Below are positions 1 to 5,024 of a DNA stretch of 7,420 nucleotides, in pieces. This stretch comes from Verrucomicrobiota bacterium (GTDB lineage Bacteria > Verrucomicrobiota > Verrucomicrobiia > Limisphaerales > J093). Position 1 is the stretch's first letter; every line of letters begins with the position of its first letter. The notes beneath the pieces were generated by a model. It made no database searches. It saw only the letters and a list, made by a program, of their open reading frames with translations, and was not told the DNA's origin. The translations under genes were made by a program, and so were the position numbers. The stretch lies in assembly GCA_003695015.1 (NCBI GenBank), contig RFJD01000210.1, positions 1 through 7,420 on the forward strand, in the 5' to 3' direction.

Positions 1-171
1 CTCCGGGTGAATCAGCGGGACATGATGGACTACACCGAGGCGCGCGTGCGGTTCTATCCGGACGGCACCTGCGACGCCTTCGAGGCCGTGCTGTTTTCCG
101 ACAACAGCGAGGAACAGCGGCTGAAACTGGAGGTCACCACCGGCCGCGAAATCGTGGAGGTGATCCGATGA
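1..171 (+). CDS. gspH: GspH-like type II secretion minor pseudopilin, C-terminal end (5' truncated)
   Basis: The frame is open from the left edge to a TGA at 169-171, giving the last 56 residues. The fragment contains RFYPDGTCDAF followed by alternating hydrophobic residues and a Thr-Gly turn (EVTTGREIVEVIR). This matches the C-terminal beta-sheet of GspH/FimT pseudopilins, where a 'fyPdGt' strand and a final 'tG.i.v' strand are typical. Its role would be a minor subunit of the periplasmic pseudopilus of the T2SS. The strongest support is position: it lies directly before gspI, gspJ and gspK and overlaps gspI by 4 bases (ATGA). The prepilin leader and N-terminal helix lie outside the window, so assignment to GspH rather than another short pseudopilin such as GspG rests on gene order and the C-terminal motif. 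Its last codons also contain the gspI ribosome binding site. Confidence 0.72.
   Translation, partial: LRVNQRDMMDYTEARVRFYPDGTCDAFEAVLFSDNSEEQRLKLEVTTGREIVEVIR
156..166 (+). promoter_or_regulatory. Strong Shine-Dalgarno site for gspI inside the end of gspH
   Basis: GGAGGTGATCC is an 11-base perfect match to the complement of the usual bacterial 16S rRNA 3' end (GGATCACCTCC). Its GGAGG core ends 7 bases before the ATG at 168. It supports the gspI start and implies active translation initiation in addition to coupling through the ATGA overlap. The same bases encode the last residues of the upstream gene. Confidence 0.75.
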
Positions 172-599
172 AGTTGTCCCGCCGCCCCTCCCGCACAGCG
201 CCTCCGCGCGGACGCGCCTCGTTCACCATCCTCGAGGTGCTGATCGCCCTGACGATCTTCTTCATCGCGATCTTCGCGATCCTGAACCTCGTCGGGCAGA
301 ACCTCCGCATCGCCCGTTCGTTGAGTCTGGGACAGCCGGACTTGGGCACCGTGGCGGCGGAGTTGTTCATGGTGGCCGCCACCAACCGGGATGTCCGGGG
401 AGGCTCCCTCTCCGGCGATTTCGGCGAGCTGTACCCCGGCGCCAAGTGGTCGGCCGACCTGCAGTTGTGGCTGACCAACTCGAACAGCCGCGCCTTGGAA
501 AACGGCCCCGGGCTCTATCGGGCCGAGGTCATCGTCAGTTGGCCCCGGAACGACCTCATCAAGGAACGCAAAACCGAGCTGCTGCTCTACCTGCCGTGA
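168..599 (+). CDS. gspI: GspI-like type II secretion minor pseudopilin
   Basis: This 143-residue protein has an 18-residue basic leader, then a prepilin cleavage and assembly segment, FTILEVLIALTIFFIAIFAI (residues 19-38). Glu at mature +5 is present. This is the type IV prepilin-like N-terminus: a prepilin peptidase (GspO/PilD type) removes the leader and methylates the Phe, and the hydrophobic helix packs into the pseudopilus. The short globular part (about residues 45-143) and the position between gspH and gspJ fit GspI, the subunit thought to nucleate the I-J-K tip complex. The ATG at 168 is chosen because it has a strong Shine-Dalgarno site and overlaps the upstream stop. An oddity is that the residue before the predicted cleavage site is Ser (RAS|FT) instead of the nearly invariant Gly. 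The downstream gene begins 2 bases after the stop. Confidence 0.85.
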   Translation: MKLSRRPSRTAPPRGRASFTILEVLIALTIFFIAIFAILNLVGQNLRIARSLSLGQPDLGTVAAELFMVAATNRDVRGGSLSGDFGELYPGAKWSADLQLWLTNSNSRALENGPGLYRAEVIVSWPRNDLIKERKTELLLYLP

Positions 600-601
600 T
601 C

Positions 602-1456
602 ATGAGGCCCGCGCCACGTCCATCGCTTCGCCGTCCCGCCGCCGGGGAAACCCGGGCGCCCGGTCGGACGCCAGCGCGGTCGGCCCGGCCCGCGGTCCGT
701 TCCCCGGCCGGCTTCACGCTGTTGGAGTTGATCATCGCGCTGGCCATCTTCTCGATGGTCGTCAGCGCCATCTACGCCAGTTGGAGCGCCATCCTCCGCG
801 CCTCCCGGGTGGGGGACGAAGCTGCCGCCGAGGCCCAGCGGGCCCGCGTGGCCACCCGCACCCTCCAGACCGCCCTCAACTCGGCCGTCATGTTCCTCGC
901 CAACCCGGCCCTCTACCGCTTCGAGGCCGACACCAGCGGCGATTTCGCGGCTCTGAGTTTCGTGGCCCGGCTGCCCCGGTCGTTCCCCGGCAGCGGCTAT
1001 TACGGGGACCAGGTCGTCCGCCGCGTCGCGTTCGTGGTGGAACCGGGCGAGGACGGCGTCAACGAGCTGCGCCTCATCCAGTTTCCCGTCCTCTCCGGCG
1101 AGATCAGCGACGAACAACTCCACCCCCTGACCATCGCGCGGGACGTGAGCCTGTTCATGCTCGAGTTCAGCGACGGCAAGGTGGACGAGTGGATGGACGA
1201 ATGGCGGATGACCAACCGCCTGCCCCAGATGGTGCGGTTCGCCCTCGCCTTTGGTCACCGCAAGGACCAGCCCGACAAGCCGCGGGAACTGGTCGTGCGC
1301 TCGGTCCTGCTGCCCACCCGCGGCATCCCGCTCCAGTTCCAGGGCGGTGGCGCGGCTCTGTTGCGGCGCGGTCCCGTCCCGGGCGCACCGCCGCCTGAAG
1401 GCCCCGCCGCCAGCCTCGAGGAACTGCGCCGCGCCCAACCCGCAGGAGGTCGTTGA
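602..1456 (+). CDS. gspJ: GspJ-like type II secretion minor pseudopilin
   Basis: This 284-residue protein has a prepilin-type segment PAG|FTLLELIIALAIFSMVVS. Gly is at -1, Phe at +1 (residue 38) and Glu at +5 (residue 42), followed by a long soluble domain. Order after gspI and before gspK, and the larger size than GspI, fit GspJ, which forms the tip trimer with GspI and GspK. The frame is open upstream to 446, but ATG 602 is chosen. It lies 2 bases after the gspI stop, and earlier starts would run deep into gspI. No Shine-Dalgarno sequence is visible before it, so initiation probably depends on terminating ribosomes. The leader is unusually long (37 residues) and rich in Arg and Pro. The C-terminus after about residue 240 is a low-complexity Gly/Pro/Ala/Arg tail. 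The stop overlaps the gspK start by one base (TGATG). Confidence 0.85.
   Translation: MRPAPRPSLRRPAAGETRAPGRTPARSARPAVRSPAGFTLLELIIALAIFSMVVSAIYASWSAILRASRVGDEAAAEAQRARVATRTLQTALNSAVMFLANPALYRFEADTSGDFAALSFVARLPRSFPGSGYYGDQVVRRVAFVVEPGEDGVNELRLIQFPVLSGEISDEQLHPLTIARDVSLFMLEFSDGKVDEWMDEWRMTNRLPQMVRFALAFGHRKDQPDKPRELVVRSVLLPTRGIPLQFQGGGAALLRRGPVPGAPPPEGPAASLEELRRAQPAGGR
1444..1449 (+). promoter_or_regulatory. Shine-Dalgarno site for gspK
   Basis: AGGAGG lies 6 bases before the ATG at 1456, within the last codons of gspJ. It selects ATG 1456 over the in-frame TTG at 1453, which would add a single residue. Confidence 0.8.
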
Positions 1457-2550
1457 TGCGTTGTCGCGCTCCATCCCGCCGCCGCGCCGCACCGGGATTC
1501 GCCCTCATCCTGGTGATGATCGTCATCTTCTCGCTGGGCATCCTGGCCGGCATGTTCGCCTTCTCGATGAAGGTCGAGTCGCGCCTGGCGGCCAACTTCA
1601 ACGACGACGCCGAACTCCAGTGGTACGGCCGCTCCGGCGTCGAACTGGCCCGGTACGTTCTGGCCGAGTCCTTCCGGCGCCCCAAACCCGCCTCGCTCAA
1701 TCAAATCTGGGCCGGCGGCCCCGGCGATCTCACCGAAACCAACGGCCCCCTCATGGACCTCAACCTCCGCGCCGTGAAACTCGGCGACGCGACCCTCTCG
1801 ATCCGCATCGAGGACCAAGAACGCCGGGCCAACATCAACCGCGCCGACCCGGTGATGATCGAGCGCGCCCTCGAATTGATCGGCCCCGGCGTGGCCGACG
1901 CCGCCACCATCGCCGACTCGCTCGCCGACTGGCTGGATCTGGACGACGACCCCCACCTCAGCGGTGCCGAAAGCGACTTCTACAACTCCCTCAACCCGCC
2001 CTACTACGCCAAGAACGGCCCGATGGACGACATCGCCGAGCTGCTCCTGGTCAAGGGTGTCACTCCCGGCCTGTTCTGGGGTCCGCGGGCCCTGGGCCAT
2101 CGCGATCAACTCTATCGGCCCCAGCCATGGAGCGAAGCCGACGAAGCCCTCGCCGGCATGGCCCCCATCGGCTTGGTGGACCTGTTCACCGCCATTTCCT
2201 CGGGGGCCATCAACATCAACACCGCCTCGGCCGAGGTCCTCCAGTTGCTCCCCGGCGTGGACGAAGTGCTCGCCCAAAACATCATCCGCTTCCGGGCCGG
2301 CCCCGACGGGGTGGACGGCACCGAGGACGACACGCCGTTCCAAAACCTCGGCATGCTCTCGCCGGCCAACGTGCCGGGGCTGGTTCCCGAGATCGTCGCC
2401 GAGATCCAACGCCTCCGCCTTGCCGACGTCCGCAGCCTGACCTTCCACGTCGAGGTCGAGGTCCGGCTGGGCCGTCTAGAACGCACCTACAGCGCGCTGG
2501 TCGGGATGCAGGGCAACGTCCCGGTCATCCTCCAGTTCTCCTGGCCCTGA
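1456..2550 (+). CDS. gspK: GspK-like type II secretion pseudopilus tip protein
   Basis: This 364-residue protein has a 14-residue basic leader ending in Gly, then a hydrophobic helix starting FALILVMIVIFSLGIL (from residue 15). Position +5 is Leu, not Glu. The missing Glu5 is a known hallmark of GspK, which caps the pseudopilus tip and needs no subunit above it. The soluble part shows GspK-type signatures. There is a 'NIN' strand around residues 126-128. Around residues 180-205 an 'ELLLVKGVTPGLF' stretch resembles the GspK helical insertion. A helix-hairpin-helix-like ININTASAEVLQLLPGV starts at about residue 252. A following Asp-rich loop (PDGVDGTEDDTPF) could bind metal, but this is inferred. 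Start ATG 1456 is set by AGGAGG at 1444-1449. It is the last T2SS gene seen here; no gspL or gspM follows. Confidence 0.9.
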   Translation: MRCRAPSRRRAAPGFALILVMIVIFSLGILAGMFAFSMKVESRLAANFNDDAELQWYGRSGVELARYVLAESFRRPKPASLNQIWAGGPGDLTETNGPLMDLNLRAVKLGDATLSIRIEDQERRANINRADPVMIERALELIGPGVADAATIADSLADWLDLDDDPHLSGAESDFYNSLNPPYYAKNGPMDDIAELLLVKGVTPGLFWGPRALGHRDQLYRPQPWSEADEALAGMAPIGLVDLFTAISSGAININTASAEVLQLLPGVDEVLAQNIIRFRAGPDGVDGTEDDTPFQNLGMLSPANVPGLVPEIVAEIQRLRLADVRSLTFHVEVEVRLGRLERTYSALVGMQGNVPVILQFSWP

Positions 2551-2551
2551 A

Positions 2552-2593
2552 CCCCGGCGGCCGGAAGAGCCAACGCCTCCCGCTCCGCCGGGG
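2552..2593. terminator. Possible stem-loop between the convergent gspK and thioredoxin-like genes
   Basis: CCCCGGCGG at 2552-2560 and CCGCCGGGG at 2585-2593 form a perfect 9-base-pair GC stem with a 24-base loop, starting two bases after the gspK stop. It could end transcription from either side of this convergent junction. There is no T-tract on either strand, so a classical intrinsic terminator is not shown. A second small inverted repeat (GCGTG GAC CACGC, 2593-2605) follows at once. The rest of 2551-2617 shows nothing else. Confidence 0.4.
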
Positions 2594-2617
2594 CGTGGAC
2601 CACGCGGGTCAGGCCGT

Positions 2618-2854
2618 TCACTTCAGCGCCTGCAAATCGGCGCCGAAGTTGATGTGGAACGCCTGCCCCCCGATGACCAGCGCGGGGACGCTCTTGACGC
2701 CGGCGGCCTCGGCCTCGGCCAGGCGGCTCTTGTCCTGGCCCAGATGCACGATCTCCAACTCGTAACGGCTCGGGTCCAGCGCCCGGGCAACGTTTTCCTC
2801 GGCGCTGACACAGACCGGACAACCGGCGTGATAGAACACGGCTTTGGTTTTCAT
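2618..2854 (-). CDS. Small thioredoxin/glutaredoxin-fold protein with CPVC motif
   Basis: This 78-residue protein starts MKTKAVFYHAGCPVC. A beta strand leads into a CxxC redox motif (Cys12-Pro-Val-Cys15) at the start of the first helix. A Val-Pro pair (Val56-Pro57, KSVPALVI) sits where thioredoxin-fold proteins have the cis-proline facing the active site, followed by a final strand and helix (HINFGADLQAL). This is a minimal thioredoxin fold, shorter than classical thioredoxin (about 105 residues) and near glutaredoxin size. It has no signal peptide, so it should be a cytoplasmic thiol-disulfide oxidoreductase; substrate unknown. ATG 2854 is preferred over an in-frame GTG at 2890 that adds 12 polar residues before the first strand. 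Neither start has a clear Shine-Dalgarno site. It is transcribed divergently from the HxlR regulator, which may control it, and convergently with gspK. Confidence 0.82.
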   Translation of the reverse strand: MKTKAVFYHAGCPVCVSAEENVARALDPSRYELEIVHLGQDKSRLAEAEAAGVKSVPALVIGGQAFHINFGADLQALK

Positions 2855-2896
2855 GGCTTGGTTTGTCTGTGGGTTTGGTTCAACTTGCACTCATGC

Positions 2897-2910
2897 GTGA
2901 CATCAGTCAC
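2897..2910. promoter_or_regulatory. Palindrome GTGAC-N4-GTCAC, candidate operator
   Basis: GTGACATCAGTCAC is a perfect inverted repeat with 5-base arms and a 4-base centre. It lies 43 bases upstream of the thioredoxin-like ATG and 87 bases upstream of the HxlR ATG. A dimeric winged-helix regulator could bind such a site. A short palindrome can arise by chance, hence modest confidence. Confidence 0.35.
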
Positions 2911-2950
2911 CGCGATGAACCGTGGCCACCTTTCCCGCCCCCCACAAGAG

Positions 2951-2982
2951 GGCACTTTTCGGTAAGGCAGGCACTTTCCGGT
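2951..2982 (+). repeat. Tandem 13-base near-identical direct repeat before the HxlR gene
   Basis: GGCACTTTTCGGT (2951-2963) and GGCACTTTCCGGT (2970-2982) differ at one base and start 19 bases apart, close to two helical turns. The second copy also contains a GCAC/GTGC inverted pair (2971-2974 and 2981-2984). The repeat ends 14 bases before the HxlR ATG, so a bound protein would be placed to block the regulator's own expression. An autoregulatory operator is an inference. Confidence 0.45.
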
Positions 2983-2996
2983 GCGAATTGCTCGCC

Positions 2997-3356
2997 ATGA
3001 ACGAGAAAAAAAATCCGGGCCGCACCCACCGACCGCCCGTCGGCCGGATGCTCGAGAGCGTGCTGGGCTGCAAATGGTCCCTGACCGTGCTCGGCCTGGT
3101 CCGCAAGGGCATCCGACGGCCGGGCGCCATGGAACGCAGCGTGCCGGGCCTGACGACCAAGGTCCTCAACGAACGGCTCCGCAAGCTCACCCGCTACGGC
3201 ATCCTCGAACGCCGCGCCTTTCCGGAAGTGCCGCCGCGGGTCGAGTACCACCTGACGCCGTTCGGTCGGAAGTTCGACCGGCTGCTGCGCATGGTGGAAC
3301 GGTTGCAGGCCGAGCTGGACCAGCCGGATCAACCGCCGGACGGGAAACCAAGCTGA
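2997..3356 (+). CDS. HxlR-family winged-helix transcriptional regulator
   Basis: This 119-residue protein matches the HxlR domain across its length. The first helix and 'GKW'-type core (VGRMLESVLGCKWSLTVL, residues 15-32) lead into the recognition region VPGLTTKVLNERLRKLTRYGILER (residues 49-72). The wing FPEVPPRVEYHLTPFG (residues 75-90) is diagnostic of the family, and a dimerisation helix follows. HxlR proteins bind DNA as dimers, often sensing electrophiles, oxidants or aldehydes. The usual N-terminal 'CPV' cysteine is absent (RPPV here). The only cysteine is Cys25, inside GCKW where many members have GGKW. ATG 2997 is preferred over GTG 2922, since the extra 25 residues do not resemble the family and would cover the repeats; no clear Shine-Dalgarno site is seen. 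Its divergent thioredoxin-fold neighbour is the likeliest target. The Pro-rich C-terminal tail (from about 108) looks disordered. Confidence 0.88.
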   Translation: MNEKKNPGRTHRPPVGRMLESVLGCKWSLTVLGLVRKGIRRPGAMERSVPGLTTKVLNERLRKLTRYGILERRAFPEVPPRVEYHLTPFGRKFDRLLRMVERLQAELDQPDQPPDGKPS

Positions 3357-3409
3357 GCCCGCCCTGCTCCGGCTCCCGGCACCCGCGCCTTCCGCCGATC
3401 ACTCGCAGG

Positions 3410-3424
3410 TTTTTTTTCGTTTTT
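3410..3424 (+). other. T-rich tract in the HxlR-sulfatase gap, function unclear
   Basis: Eight T, then CG, then five T form a conspicuous AT-rich island in a 102-base gap (3357-3458) that is otherwise very GC-rich. It could be the U-tract of a terminator for the HxlR gene, but I see no good stem directly before it; the nearest is a 4-base CCGG-CTC-CCGG pair about 30 bases upstream. It could instead be an upstream promoter element for the sulfatase. A weak -10-like CAGACT (3445-3450) follows without a good -35. Nothing else stands out in the gap. Confidence 0.3.
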
Positions 3425-3458
3425 CCCGGCCCGCCGGAACACGCCAGACTCGCGCGGC

Positions 3459-5024
3459 ATGAAGACACGTCGCTCGCACCACCGATCTTCCACGGGACTC
3501 CGGGCGTCCCTGCTGGCAACGATGGTTTTGGCAGCCGGTGTCGTGCCGGCCGGCGAACCCGCCCTTCAGCCGCCGAACATCGTGCTCATTTACGCCGACG
3601 ATCTCGGCTACGGCGACGTGAGCTGCCAGGGGGCCACGCGCGTCCAGACCCCGGCCATCGACCGGCTTGCGGCCGAGGGGCTGCGCTTCACACGCGGTCA
3701 CGCGGCGGCCGCAACCTGCACCCCTTCGCGCTACGCTCTGTTGACCGGCGAATACGCTTTTCGCCGGAAAGGCACCGGCGTGCTGCCGGGCAGCGCGGCA
3801 CTGATCATCGATCCCCGGCGCACCACCCTGCCTTCGCTGCTCCGCCAAGCCGGCTATGCCACCGCCGTGGTCGGCAAGTGGCACCTGGGCCTGGGCGACG
3901 GCGACATCGACTGGAACGGCCTCATCCAGCCGGGTCCCCGCGAGGTCGGCTTCGATTACTCCTTCATCATCCCGGCCACCGGCGATCGCGTGCCCTGCGT
4001 CTATGTCGAGAACGGCCGGGTGGTGAACCTCGATCCCGCCGACCCCATCCGGGTGAGCTATCGCGAGCGGATCGGCGACGACCCCACCGGCGCAGAACAC
4101 CCCGAGTTGCTCAAGATGCGGCCCAGCCACGGGCACGACCGGACGATCGTCAACGGCATCAGCCGGATCGGCTACATGAGCGGCGGTCATGCCGCCCGTT
4201 GGGTGGACGAGGAGATGGCCGACACCCTCACCGAGCGGGCCGTTCGCTTCATCGAAGAACACCAACAGCAGCGGTTCTTCCTCTACTTCAGCTACCACGA
4301 CATCCACGTGCCCCGCGTGCCGCATCCGCGCTTCGTCGGCAGCACGCCGATGGGGCCGCGCGGCGATGCGATCGTCCAGATGGACTGGTGCACCGGCCGC
4401 ATTCTCGAAACGCTGGACCGGCTGGGCCTGACCGGGAACACGCTGGTGATCTTCACCAGCGACAATGGCCCGGTGCTGGACGACGGCTACCAGGACGGCG
4501 CGGCCGAGCTGGCGGGATTCCACCGTCCGGCCGGACCGTTCCGCGGCGGCAAGTACAGCCGTTACGAAGGCGGCACCCGCGTCCCCTTCATCGTGCGGTG
4601 GCCGGGCCGGGTTCAACCCGGCGTCAGCGACGCGCTGGTCAACCAAGTCGATCTCCTGGCGAGTTTCGCCCGCCTCACCGGCCGGCCTCTCCCGGCGGAA
4701 GCCGCGCCGGACAGCTTCGACGTTTTGCCCGCGCTGCTGGGCGACTCGGCCACGGGCCGGGACCACCAGATCGAACAGGGTCGCGCCCTGGCCTTGTGCG
4801 AAGGCCGGTGGAAATACCTGCCGCCCGCCAGGGGCCCGGCCGTCAACCGCAACGTCAACATCGAGACCGGCCTGAGTCCGGAGCCCCAGCTCTACGACCT
4901 GCGCGACGATCCGGCCGAACGTCACAACCTGGCCGCGGCCCATCCCGACCGCGTCCGGGCCATGGACCGCCGATTGCAAGCCCTGCTTCAGGCCGGCCGC
5001 AGCCGTCCCCTCTCCCACCCATGA
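3459..5024 (+). CDS. Exported S1-type (formylglycine) sulfatase, arylsulfatase A-like
   Basis: This 521-residue protein has a Sec signal peptide: basic n-region, hydrophobic stretch at about 17-28, and likely cleavage after VPA at residue 31. The alkaline-phosphatase-fold sulfatase domain then shows the full catalytic set: metal ligands Asp47-Asp48 (YADDLGYGD), and the CTPSR sequence at 87-91 whose Cys87 is converted to formylglycine. GKWHLG (Lys140, His142), His280 in the SYHDIHVPR stretch, Asp335-Asn336 (TSDNGP) and Lys365 (RGGKYS) complete it. It should hydrolyse sulfate esters, perhaps of sulfated polysaccharides, in the periplasm or outside the cell. The substrate cannot be read from sequence. 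The C-terminal LYDLRDDPAERHNLA (about 478-492) is the usual end of such enzymes. Activity needs a formylglycine-generating enzyme encoded elsewhere. ATG 3459 gives a complete signal peptide. No Shine-Dalgarno site is seen, and the gene overlaps the next by ATGA. Confidence 0.93.
   Translation: MKTRRSHHRSSTGLRASLLATMVLAAGVVPAGEPALQPPNIVLIYADDLGYGDVSCQGATRVQTPAIDRLAAEGLRFTRGHAAAATCTPSRYALLTGEYAFRRKGTGVLPGSAALIIDPRRTTLPSLLRQAGYATAVVGKWHLGLGDGDIDWNGLIQPGPREVGFDYSFIIPATGDRVPCVYVENGRVVNLDPADPIRVSYRERIGDDPTGAEHPELLKMRPSHGHDRTIVNGISRIGYMSGGHAARWVDEEMADTLTERAVRFIEEHQQQRFFLYFSYHDIHVPRVPHPRFVGSTPMGPRGDAIVQMDWCTGRILETLDRLGLTGNTLVIFTSDNGPVLDDGYQDGAAELAGFHRPAGPFRGGKYSRYEGGTRVPFIVRWPGRVQPGVSDALVNQVDLLASFARLTGRPLPAEAAPDSFDVLPALLGDSATGRDHQIEQGRALALCEGRWKYLPPARGPAVNRNVNIETGLSPEPQLYDLRDDPAERHNLAAAHPDRVRAMDRRLQALLQAGRSRPLSHP

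Larger units (their letters stand above)
2855..2996. promoter_or_regulatory. Divergent intergenic region, probable shared control region
   Basis: These 142 bases separate the oppositely transcribed thioredoxin-like and HxlR genes and must hold both start signals if each has its own promoter. They are less GC-rich near the thioredoxin-like start. I could not identify convincing -35/-10 pairs on either strand. Two candidate protein-binding elements inside are listed separately, and an 8-base palindrome GTGGCCAC lies at 2922-2929. HxlR-family proteins often repress their own divergent neighbour, so an operator here is expected but not demonstrated. Confidence 0.5.

Noticed and set aside
1251..2765. 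Plus-strand open frame of about 504 codons overlapping gspJ and gspK
   Set aside because: It is a frame-shifted shadow of gspJ and gspK, with an Arg/Pro-rich translation and no motifs.
2922..2996. N-terminal extension of the HxlR regulator from GTG 2922
   Set aside because: The 25 extra residues do not resemble the family N-terminus, and they would place the tandem repeats inside the gene. ATG 2997 gives the usual HxlR length of about 110-120 residues.
3426..3437. CCGGC-CC-GCCGG inverted repeat just after the T-tract
   Set aside because: For plus-strand transcription the stem follows the T-run instead of preceding it, and on the minus strand it is followed by A. It is therefore not a valid intrinsic terminator either way, and a 4-5 base GC pairing is common by chance here.
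3399..5018. Minus-strand open frame of about 539 codons opposite the sulfatase
   Set aside because: It mirrors the sulfatase gene in antisense; no domain or signal is seen and the sulfatase frame is certain.
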